A stretch of DNA of 64,000 nt from Tubiluchus corallicola (lineage: Eukaryota; Priapulida; Priapulimorpha; Priapulimorphida; Tubiluchidae), in the NCBI GenBank assembly GCA_030141605.1, contig JAQGDQ010000110.1, positions 67,768 through 131,767 on the forward strand. The letters run 5' to 3'. The stretch's first letter is position 1. Each line of letters starts with the position of its first letter. Positions 21,859 to 31,361 of the stretch are shown here, in pieces. A program made the translations under genes and the position numbers. The notes beneath the pieces were generated by a model, which worked only from the letters and a program-made list of their open reading frames with translations, did not search any database and was not told where the DNA came from.

Positions 21859-21999
21859 CTCAAGGTAGTATATGCATTAGTAGCCACAATATATTAGACT
21901 GTAGCTCAACAAGCTAGACTACTTTTTCCCAAGGTAATATATGCATTAGAAGCCGCAATATATTAGACTGTAGTCCAACAAGCTAGACTACTTTTTCTA
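21859..21999 (+). repeat. tandem duplication of about 70-80 bp, two copies
   Basis: AAGGTARTATATGCATTAG..GCCRCAATATATTAGACTGTAG..CAACAAGCTAGACTACTTTTTC occurs twice head to tail with few differences. Confidence 0.85.
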
Positions 22000-22523
22000 C
22001 TATGACATTGTACAGGTGGAACTTGTTATGTACACACGTCTCTGTTACATTTCAAATTTGACTTATAATTATACTGCTACCTTTTACTGACATTCTGGCT
22101 TTTTCTCGACTCAATATTGGACCAACAATGTATGTATGCATTTTAGCTTTTTTAGTGTAACATAGTAATCTGTAGCACTTATTTTCTTAGCACTTATTTC
22201 AGTAGTTTTGTAGAGGTAGTAATTGTAGACTACAGAAAATTTGTATTTTTTTGCAGAATAAACTAACATAAATATGGGAACGCAACTTTGGTTTGAACAT
22301 TACAGTTACTTTATCAAGAAAATGCAATCAGCTACCACTACCTTGTAAGAGCAACTTTGTTTTTATGTTACATTTTTTCTCTAATTTAAGACAAAAATAT
22401 GAAAACGTAACGCAAAACTAAATACTAAACCGTGCAACTAAAAATCGAACAAAAGAACAGACAGACGAAGCCAAATAAGGAAATGGGAGTTTTGTCTAAA
22501 TTCTACATTTGTCATTTTACACT

Positions 22524-22661
22524 TGAGTCACAAAACAATGAAACTGATCATACTGTACCTGAGCAAAACAATGGAACTGATCATACTGTACCTGAGCAAA
22601 ACAATGGAACTGATCATACTGTACCTGAGCAAAACAATGGAACTGATCATACTGTACCTGA
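22524..22661 (+). repeat. 33-bp minisatellite, four copies, in frame
   Basis: Four copies of a 33-bp unit; the last three are identical and the first slightly diverged. The period is a multiple of three and the frame spanning it (22432-22683) gives EQNNGTDHTVP repeats. No splice or homology support for coding. Confidence 0.9.
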
Positions 22662-22683
22662 AGTCTTTCGATTGTTACTATAG

Positions 22684-23758
22684 AATTTATTAGTTAATTA
22701 AGACTTTGAAGTGTTAAATGAGAAAGTTACTGTTATAACATCTTTTTACTTTTATCAACCAAATTTAGTTTAACATTTTATTAATTCTGTTGTTACACAT
22801 CTGCACATGTATAGATATTTTCAAGCAGATGTTGTCATTACGTGCGTTTAGAATTGCTGAAAACTTATGCCACTGTTGATAGTTAGGTTAACGTGCGCCA
22901 GATGGCGCCACCTTGATACAACTGATTCTTGCGCTCATGAGGCGATAGCGATCCCACGTCCGAAACATGGATTAATTTTTCAATTATGATTTTTTAAAAC
23001 ATAGTGGTTTTATATGCAGAAAATAAGATTTAAGTTATTATGACTGAAACGGAATAATCAGCACAGGACACTGGAAACGTTTATGAGTCATAATATAGCG
23101 CAGGTATCTTTCAAAGCAGCAGATGATCAAATACCAGGAGAAATGATAACTTGATAATTTAAAACTCACCTGCATTTACGGTTTTGGCTTCATTCATTCA
23201 ATAAATTCCAATTGTCTTGCTAACGTGTCATCAAGTGTTTACCCAACTTTACAGTAGATGGAGCCACTGTCGAAAGAGAGCTATGCCCGACGTTTCCGGC
23301 ACATTATTTAAATTTCACGCAACAGATGGCTCCACTTCTTTACCGGTGAAATTGCTTTAGCTCATTCGAGAATTTTATTTTTTAGCCAAAGTTTGAGTGC
23401 TAGTAGGCAATCTAGCAATTTTCCTAGTTTATGCTTATTAGTTCCGTCGAACATCGATGGCAAAATTCATGATGATGATGACGACGACACAGCGAGCGAT
23501 GATGATGATGATGGACGGCTTTATAGAGTTACTCGCAAGAGATTAACCCCCAAAAATAGGTTTTTGGGGCTATAGTCGAACCCACATCCTTGTTCAAACC
23601 TGGTTATAAAAATATTCCGTGTTTAATGTAGCTTTCATAACTTGTTATTTCTTTGGAGATTCACACCTAATTCGCATTAAAGAGGTTTGAATGAAACAAG
23701 GTGAATTGAATGAATGAAATGAATCAAAGAGGTTTTTCTAGTTTCCTAAATTTCCTTG
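22684..23758. other. no gene seen; three similar AGATGGNGCCAC-like motifs
   Basis: AGATGG[C/A/C][G/G/T]CCAC occurs near 22909, 23250 and 23326, each time near the word GCCAC or CTCCAC. A short GAT-rich run lies near 23468-23512. No convincing exon. Confidence 0.4.
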
Positions 23759-23766
23759 GTGCCACA

Positions 23767-24185
23767 CGGGGGCGTATTAACCAATAGGTTAACTAGGCTA
23801 TAGCCTAGGGCGACAAAGTTTGAGGGCGTCACATTTTAGAAAAAAATCTTATTCTCCTCAGAAAATGTGTATGGCTTCAAATGCATGTAAAGGGCAAATT
23901 TTATAACACACCGCAGGCAGTTACTGAGCGCAGCTTTTATATATCAGATATTTATTAGTGGCAAAAATACGTGTAAGTGCCACATAACGAACAGGTGCAA
24001 GGTATTACACAACAAGCAGTTGCGCATAATATAAGCGCTATGCAAATACATATGATTAATAATGACCACGTAGAAACTAGGTTAACGGTGTTTTTAATAC
24101 ATCACAAATAATCGTTTAATCCTCTATTACATAAAAGACCATAAATTTACAATACAGATGGGCGGGACAGAAATATCAGTCCCTG
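23767..24185 (+). mobile_element. hAT-like MITE family B, copy 2, with 8-bp target site duplication
   Basis: A 419-bp element from CGGGGGCGTATTAACC to ATCAGTCCCTG, flanked by the direct repeat GTGCCACA (23759-23766 and 24186-24193). No transposase. Related copies lie at 4946-5378 and 62580-62800. Confidence 0.85.
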
Positions 24186-24259
24186 GTGCCACACCAAACG
24201 TTTGCAGTTGCAAGTTCACACAGTACATCAAATTAAAAATAGTTCTAAATGTTTAAATT

Positions 24260-24420
24260 CTAAGTTTCATTGTTCATTCCACCCATTCGTTCTTCATGTA
24301 ATTTGTTTTCAGCGTCCGAGGCAGATGTACTTTGGTAATTGATACTATCCTCCAGCGTATCTTGTTCAGAGGTGCCCGAAGAAGCAAGTTTAATGAGTGA
24401 ATGTTTTTGCCCAGGCAGCA
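24260..24420 (-). CDS. orphan terminal exon candidate on the minus strand
   Basis: On the minus strand an acceptor (CAACTTAACAG) at 24421 onward leads into 52 open codons that begin LPGQKHSLIKLASSGTSEQD. They end in ENKLHEERMGGMNNET and a TAG stop at 24260-24262. The exon starts with two bases completing a codon. The hydrophilic Ser/Glu/Asp-rich composition would suit a cytoplasmic tail or another disordered C-terminus. I could not find the preceding exon between 24421 and 25720, and I do not recognise the protein. Confidence 0.3.
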
Positions 24421-25720
24421 CTGTTAAGTTGCAATAGAAAAAAACCCAATTTCTCTATTCAGTGGCTCAAAAATAGAAAAGAGTATTTTGTAAAAAAGTG
24501 CTTCATGTATTACGTATTCCGAAATGTCTAAAATGTAAGATTATATCTTTGCGAGGGCGGCAAGATCTTTCGGACCTTGGTAGATTTGCCCCCTTTCGCT
24601 GCTTGAAAAGGAGCCCTGACAGTTGTTAAAGCTCATTGCTCCCCAAATGTAGATTGGGGACAAATGACCTTCATGTTCCGTGTTTAGAGTTCAATCAAAA
24701 TGTGTCACTGTACCACTGAGCTTTGAGTAATTTTACTTCTTCACAATAGCAAAATATATTCAGACCGAGTCTGCTGCCTCGATATTCGTAAAAAGTTACT
24801 TTCCTCTTGTTTTTATTAATTTTGCAGTAACAAACTAACAAGTAATGTAGTTGTACACTCATCAAACAGCTAATACACACAACAAGGGCATCTGTGTAAA
24901 GAGTAATATTGCCATAATGTACACATAATTCACAATTTAAAACGGTCAGAGATGATTCGTTTTGCTTTTGCTTGTCTAGGTTTTATTTGCTCTTGCTTTT
25001 GAACGATATTCTCTGGTTTGGACGCAAACAAACGCCACACGCGTTGCTTTTTTCACCCATCCATGCACTTTGTCATCATCAGCTCTCGCATTATTGATTC
25101 AAAGCTTCTTCCATCTGCCGTCGTCAGGTTGCAGTTTTCACAAATTCGAATCTAATCGTATTTGCCGTCCTGATAGCGCTAGTTCTTTCTGCGTCTTCCT
25201 CGCGGCGCTTGAATTTTGATTTGTTGAAACAATTTTCCTTGGCGATCGTGAGCAGCCAATAATTTGCAGCCGGAATCGTTGACGTTGACAGAAACGTATT
25301 GACCTGTTCTCCCCGGTCCCAATGACGCAAAACAGCACGCTTGTCGTTTGGCAGACGCGCAATTGCTTTACAAAACAGCCACTAAGGAGGAGGGCAGATT
25401 ACCAGCGTAGGAGCAAAGCGGCAAAGTTTTTTACTCTTTTCTGAAACTGAAACACGTCTTGTCAGGATGCAAGGAGCAGCGCGGCTGTCCGCTGGTTTCA
25501 GTCGCAGCCCTTTGGCTAGTTTTGAAAGTTTTCGCTAGAAAGAAATCGACTTACAAGACCTGCTTTGCAGATGCAGTCCAGCAAAGTACGCGCATGGCTT
25601 CATAGAGACGTAAATGAAGCCATTGAATTTCTATTACTGTTAATGAATCGACGAGCTTCGCGATGAGATGCTAACAAAGAGTTTGGCACGTAAAAATCTG
25701 TAAGTGTAAAGAGAGGCAGC
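24421..25720. other. upstream region of the receptor gene; promoter and 5' UTR presumably here
   Basis: No convincing coding exon. GC content rises from about 25000 toward the receptor start, as expected for a promoter/5' UTR, but no TATA box or start site can be assigned. Confidence 0.4.
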
Positions 25721-26627
25721 ATGAATGGTAATGAATCGTTTATGAACATGATTAATAACAGTACAGATGCCTACGCGACCACAGAAGATGTTGACGTAGC
25801 CAAAGCGGTGTTCGTGGCATTGATGTTAGCTTTGATTAATGTAGCAACCATCTTTGGTAATGTGCTGGTTTTATTCGCCGTGGGAACGAATTATAATTTA
25901 CGCAGCACCACTAATTACTTCATAGTGAACTTAGCAATTGCTGATCTTTTACTGGGTACAACAGTGTTGCCATTTAGTGCAAGTCTGGAAGTGATTGACA
26001 GGTGGGTGTTTGGTCTATGGTTTTGCGACATCTGGGCTGCCATAGATGTCCTGTGTTGTACGTCGTCAATTATGTCTTTGTGCGTCATATCCGTTGACAG
26101 GTACATAGGTGTGACTAGACCTTTATCTTATTCTATGATAATGACAGAACGCAAGGCAATTTGTATTTGTGCTTTAGTGTGGATATTGTCGTTCGCGATT
26201 TCCATAGGGCCACTGATGGGATGGAATGAGCCCAATGTGGATCCGTCTATATGTGGTCCTGTGGAGAAACTGGATTACGTGCTGTTTTCCGTTTCCGGTT
26301 CGTTTTACATTCCGCTAGTCATCATTCTTCTCCTTTATTATCGAATATATAAAGAGGCGGCGAGACAGAGTAAATTTTTGTCCAGAGGGGTCAAGATGGC
26401 TTCCAGCTCAGCAGGTGAACAAAAACTGATTTTACGCGTGCACACCGGAAAACGAAGAAATCGGGATCCGGAAACGGAACGCGAAGCAAACGGACACTCT
26501 AGGAAAGCGTCACTGGCGTGCAAATTGGCAAAATTCAGCAAAGAGAAAAAAGCTGCAAAAACTTTGGGAATCGTTGTAGGCGTGTTTATTCTGTGCTGGT
26601 TCCCATTTTTCTTTATTCTCCCACTGG
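25721..26627 (+). CDS. alpha-1-adrenergic-type receptor, first coding exon (TM1-TM6)
   Basis: Class A aminergic GPCR at the plasma membrane, expected to bind noradrenaline or a related amine and couple to Gq. The ATG has A at -3 (GGCAGCATGA). N-glycosylation sequons lie at N4, N12 and N13. TM1 carries FGNVLV (45-50), TM2 LAIAD (71-75), TM3 the amine-binding Asp109 and DRY 126-128, with Cys102 to Cys178 as the likely disulphide. TM4 holds W154. TM5 has FSVSGSFYIP with Ser190 and Ser194, placed as the catechol-binding serines. TM6 has CWFPFF (292-297). KFSKEKKAAKTLGIVVG and ILPLG are near-diagnostic of ADRA1. The exon ends after CTG G with GTAAGT at 26628, in phase 1, the ADRA1 intron position after TM6. 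Unspliced, the frame would run into repeats and stop at 26764 without TM7, so splicing is required. Octopamine- or dopamine-type receptors are less likely. Confidence 0.93.
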
Positions 26628-26661
26628 GTAAGTCAGATTGTATTACTATTTGCCCAAAGGT

Positions 26662-29310
26662 AAATAATCAACGTCTTTCAAAATGTATGAGCACAAGAAA
26701 TCTTTGTCGATTCAATGGTGATGTTGTTATTGCAGTTGTAACTGTTTCAAAAGTTATAATTTAGATAATACCTATAGAAATAAAAATTAGAGTATTCGCT
26801 TACCGGTCAATGTTAAGAGATGCCAAATTTGGTCAGTAACTGGATGGATGGCCAAATCAACGTCTTTCAAAATGTATAAGCACGAGAAATCTTTGAAGAA
26901 TCAATGGTGATGCTGTTATTGCAGTTGTAACTGTTTCGAAAGTTATAATTTAGATAATACCTATACAAATAAAAATTAGAGCATTCGCTTACCGTTCAAT
27001 GTTAAGAGATGCCAAATTTGGTCAGTAACTGGATGGATGGCCAAATCAACGTCTTTCAAAATGTATAAGCACGAGAAATCTTTGAGGAATCAATGGTGAT
27101 GTTGTTATTGCAGTTGTAACTGTTTCGAAAGTTATAATTTAGATAATACCTATAGAAATAAAAATTAGAGCATTCGCTTACCGTTCAATGTTAAGAGATG
27201 CCAAATTTGGTCAGTAACTGGATGGATGGCCAAATCAACGTCTTTCAAAATGTATAAGCACGAGAAATCTTTGAGAAATCAATGGTGATGTTGTTATTGC
27301 AGTTGTAACTGTTTCGAAAGTTATAATTTAGATAATACCTATAGAAATAAAAATTAGAGCATTCGCTTACCGTTCAATGTTAAGAGATGCCAAATTTGGT
27401 CAGTAACTGGATGGATGGCCAAATCAACGTCTTTCAAAATGTATAAGCACGAGAAATCTTTGAAGAATCAATGGTGATGCTGTTATTGCAGTTGTAACTG
27501 TTTCAAAAGTTATAATATAGATAATACATATAGAAATAAAAATTAGAGCATTCGCTTACCGTTCAATGTTAAGAGATGCCAAATTTGGTCAGTAACTGGA
27601 TGGATGGCCAAATCAACGTCTTTCAAAATGTATAAGCACGAGAAATCTTTGAGGAATCAATGGTGATGCTGTTATTGCAGTTGTAACTGTTTCGAAAGTT
27701 ATAATTTAGATAATACCTATAGAAATAAAAATTAGAGCATTCGCTTACCGTTCAATGTTAAGAGATGCCAAATTTGGTCAGTAACTGGATGGATGGCCAA
27801 ATCAACGTCTTTCAAAATGTATAAGCACGAGAAATCTTTGAAGAATCAATGGTGATGCTGTTATTGCAGTTGTAACTGTTTCGAAAGTTATAATTTAGAT
27901 AATACCTACACAAATAAAAATTAGAGCATTCGCTTACCGTTCAATGTTAAGAGATGCCAAATTTGGTCAGTAACTGGATGGATGGCCAAATCAACGTCTT
28001 TCAAAATGTATAAGCACGAGAAATCTTTGAGGAATCAATGGTGATGTTGTTATTGCAGTTCTAACTGTTTCAAAAGTTATAATTTAGATAATACCTATAG
28101 AAATAAAAATTAGAGTAGTGACATTACCGTTCAATGTTAAGAGATGCCAAATTTGGTCAGTAACTGGATGGATGGCCAAATCAACGTCTTTCAAAATGTA
28201 TAAGCACGAGAAATCTTTGAGGAATCAATGGTGATGTTGTTATTGCAGTTGTAACTGTTTCGAAAGTTATAATATAGATAATATCTATAGAAATCAAAAT
28301 TGGAGTATTCGCTTACCGGTCAATGTTTAGAGATGCCAAATTTGGTCAGTAACTGGATGGATGGCCAAATCAACGTCTTTCAAAATGTATAAGCACGAGA
28401 AATCTTTGAAGAATCAATGGTGATGCTGTTATTGCAGTTGTAACTGTTTCGAAAGTTATAATTTAGATAATACCTACACAAATAAAAATTAGAGCATTCG
28501 CTTACCGTTCAATGTTAAGAGATGCCAAATTTGGTCAGTAACTGGATGGATGGCCAAATCAACGTCTTTCAAAATGTATAAGCACGAGAAATCTTTGAAG
28601 AATCAATGGTGATGCTGTTATTGCAGTTGTAACTGTTTCGAAAGTTATAATTTAGATAATACCTATAGAAATAAAAATTAGAGCATTCACTTACCGTTCA
28701 ATGTTAAGAGATGCCAAATTTGGTCAGTAACTGGATGGATGGCCAAATCAACGTCTTTCAAAATGTATAAGCACGAGAAATCTTTGAAGAATCAATGGTG
28801 ATGCTGTTATTGCAGTTGTAACTGTTTCAAAAGTTATAATTTAGATAATACATATAGAAATAAAAATTAGAGTAGTGACCTTACCGGTCAATGTTAAGAG
28901 ATGCCAAATTTAGTCAGTAACTGGATGGACGGCCAAATCAACGTTTTTCAAAATGTATAAGCACAAGAAATCTTTGAAGAATCAATGGTGATGCTGTTAT
29001 TGCAGTTGTAACTGTTTCAAAAGTTATAATTTAGATAATACCTATAGAAATAAAAATTAGAGCATTCGCTTACCGTTCAATGTTAAGAGATGCCAAATTT
29101 GGTCAGTAACTGGATGGATGGCCAAATCAACGTCTTTCAAAATGTATAAGCACGAGAAATCTTTGAAGAATCAATGGTGATGCTGTTATTGCAGTTGTAA
29201 CTGTTTCGAAAGTTATAATATAGATAATACATATAGAAATAAAAATTGGAGTATTCGCTTACCGTTCAATGTTAAGAGATGCCAAATTTGGTCAGTAACT
29301 GGATGCATGG
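26662..29310 (+). repeat. 189-bp tandem satellite, 14 units, inside the receptor intron
   Basis: Unit boundaries at GCCAAATCAACG: 26851, 27040, 27229, 27418, 27607, 27796, 27985, 28175, 28364, 28553, 28742, 28932 and 29121, closing at 29310. Two units are 190 bp, the others 189. The first unit starts only 34 bp after the receptor's donor site and is the most diverged. Some single-base variants (GATGTTG or GATGCTG; TATAGAAATA or TACACAAATA) are shared by non-adjacent units. Each unit has TTGTTATTGCAG or TGCTATTGCAG-like sequence that resembles a splice acceptor. Confidence 0.98.
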
Positions 29311-29431
29311 CCACCTACAAAGCTGGCTCTAGGCGGTTATATTTTCTGTGCTGACCTTACCTATTTATTTAATTGTGAGGGTAATTTACCCTTGCTGAAG
29401 ACAACTTTGCTAATTCATCGTCTTTCTTACA

Positions 29432-29740
29432 GGGTTATTCTTGATACTGAGCGAGGTCTGTTGTTGTCATATACGTTATACACTAATTAATCCCAGTTTA
29501 CCGAGACCAAACTGTACAAGAAATCTTTGTTGTCGTCGTCGTCATCATCATAAGCATCATCATCATCATGATCATCACCATCATAACCACGGCCAGGATC
29601 ACCACCACCATCATCACCACTACCACTACCATCACCACCACCTCCGGCACCACTACTACTATCATCATCATCATCATCACCACCAACTTCACCGTCAACA
29701 CTACCACTCCACCACTGTCACCACCACCATTATCATCATT

Positions 29741-29802
<62 letters not shown>

Positions 29803-29929
29803 AATCATCACCAACTTCACCATCAACACTACCACTCCACCACTTCCACCACCACCATCATCATCATCACCACCACCACCACCACCACCACCACCACCAC
29901 CACCACCACTATCAGAGGAACTCACCTAA
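29432..29929 (+). CDS. doubtful candidate for a following receptor exon, running into a His-rich repeat
   Basis: A strong acceptor (CGTCTTTCTTACAG, ending 29431) is followed by an open frame whose phase fits the receptor exon (G + GG). It reads LFLILSEVCCCHIRYTLINP, then SLPRPNCTRNLCCRRR, and then a long poly-His stretch coded by CAT/CAC repeats to a stop at 29927-29929. An INP followed by LCCRRR superficially recalls the end of TM7 and helix 8. The NSxxNPxxY motif is not there, however, and the spacing from LPLG to NP is about 8 residues short. I think it is probably not the true TM7 exon, which may be missing from this window or unrecognised. Confidence 0.2.
29526..29915 (+). repeat. ATC/ACC trinucleotide array
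   Basis: Nearly 390 bp of CAT, CAC and CCA triplets with pure (CAT)n and (CAC)n blocks. A duplicated phrase (ACCAACTTCACCRTCAACAC) occurs at 29681 and 29809. Confidence 0.97.
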
Positions 29930-30635
29930 GCAACTTAAAAATTGCACGCCAAAATGTGAGTAAATAATTTGATCGATTAATGGACGGCCATCAGTGGTGG
30001 TTCAAGGTCACGAAAATTTACGTGCTTCTAATGATAAGAAAAGACGACCAGTGGAAGCCTTTAAGAACTGGAGAGGAGGTCCCCGCGAGTGCTCAGTCTA
30101 AACGCGCTGTGTTGGTTTCTAAGGAAACCCAGTGAAAGTGCAAAAACGCTCTCAGAGAACGGTCGAACAACAGCCAGAGGAATTTCTGAAATACACGCGA
30201 AAGTCTTCTTTGTGTATCCTGCTGTTTCATTATGACAGCCAGGATGTATGTTCGCGCGTCCAGCCTATATTTAGTATTGTCATTAGTTGACGATTATTCA
30301 GCATATCTCACAATCAATGGCAATTGTAACATTATATTATGTTCCTACGAGTGTTTGCCAACCTGCGTGCTGCGAAGCACTGAATGAAGTCTAATTGACT
30401 GCGCTCGCGTTTAGCCAAAGTAATTTTGTCCGAACAGACCAATCTCCACGGCTTCATGCATCTTTGACTTCGTGATTTAATTCGTCTGTGATAAACATTG
30501 CATGAAGCCTGTTTTTATTTTTATATTAAACAGTGGGCTTGTAAATATTATATTAAAAATACAAAAAGGGAAAATGAGTTTATAAAATTCTCGAGGTGTT
30601 TAAATGTTAAATTAATAAAAACCGTTGTGACATGT
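29930..30635. other. no gene seen between two trinucleotide arrays
   Basis: No coding signal recognised. Confidence 0.5.
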
Positions 30636-30804
30636 AGTAGTAGTAGTAGCAGTGGTGGTCTTGGTGGCGGTGGTGGTGGTGGTGGGGTTAGTATTTGTGA
30701 TGTTGGTGTTAGTGTTGGTGTTGGTAGTGGTGGTGATGTGGTGGTAATAGTGGTTGTAGTGGTAGTAGTAGTAGTCGTTGTACTACTACTACTACTACTA
30801 CTAC

Positions 30805-30884
<80 letters not shown>

Positions 30885-31021
30885 ATAGTGGTAGTGGTAG
30901 TGGTAGTGGTAGTGGTAGTGGTAGTGGTAGTGGTAGTGGTAGTGGTAATGGTAATGGTAGTGGTAGTAGTAGTAGTAGTAGTAATAGTAGCAACAGTAGC
31001 AACAGCAGCAGCAGCAGCAGT
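30636..31021 (+). repeat. GTA/GTG trinucleotide array
   Basis: Blocks of (GTA)n, (GTG)n and (CTA)n, ending in AGC repeats. At 30780-30810 the run flips from CTA to GTA, forming a perfect local hairpin. Confidence 0.97.
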
Positions 31022-31050
31022 AGATATATTCCCCTTAATAAATTACACAT

Positions 31051-31134
31051 TAATTGATACCAGTATGCCGAGACCAAACTGTACAAGAAATCTTTGTTGT
31101 CGTTGATATCATCGTCGTTATCATCGTCGTCGTT

Positions 31135-31189
<55 letters not shown>

Positions 31190-31361
31190 CCACCAACAAC
31201 AACAACTCCACCGCCACCACCACGACTCCATCACTACCACCACCACCACCATCATAATCATCATCGTCATCACCATCATAACCACGACCACGACCACCAC
31301 CACCACCACCACCACCACCACCACCACCACCACCACCACCACCACCACCACCACCTACGGC
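31051..31361 (+). repeat. second ATC/ACC array with the same 5' lead-in as the first
   Basis: 31051-31103 repeats the sequence at 29484-29536 (CCGAGACCAAACTGTACAAG then AAATCTTTGTTGTCG), and both lead into ATC/ACC repeats. A segment containing the lead-in and the array was duplicated. Confidence 0.92.

Noticed and set aside
26628-26764. Read-through C-terminus of the receptor frame
   Set aside because: Follows a consensus GTAAGT donor at the conserved ADRA1 intron site and continues into the satellite; it would lack TM7.
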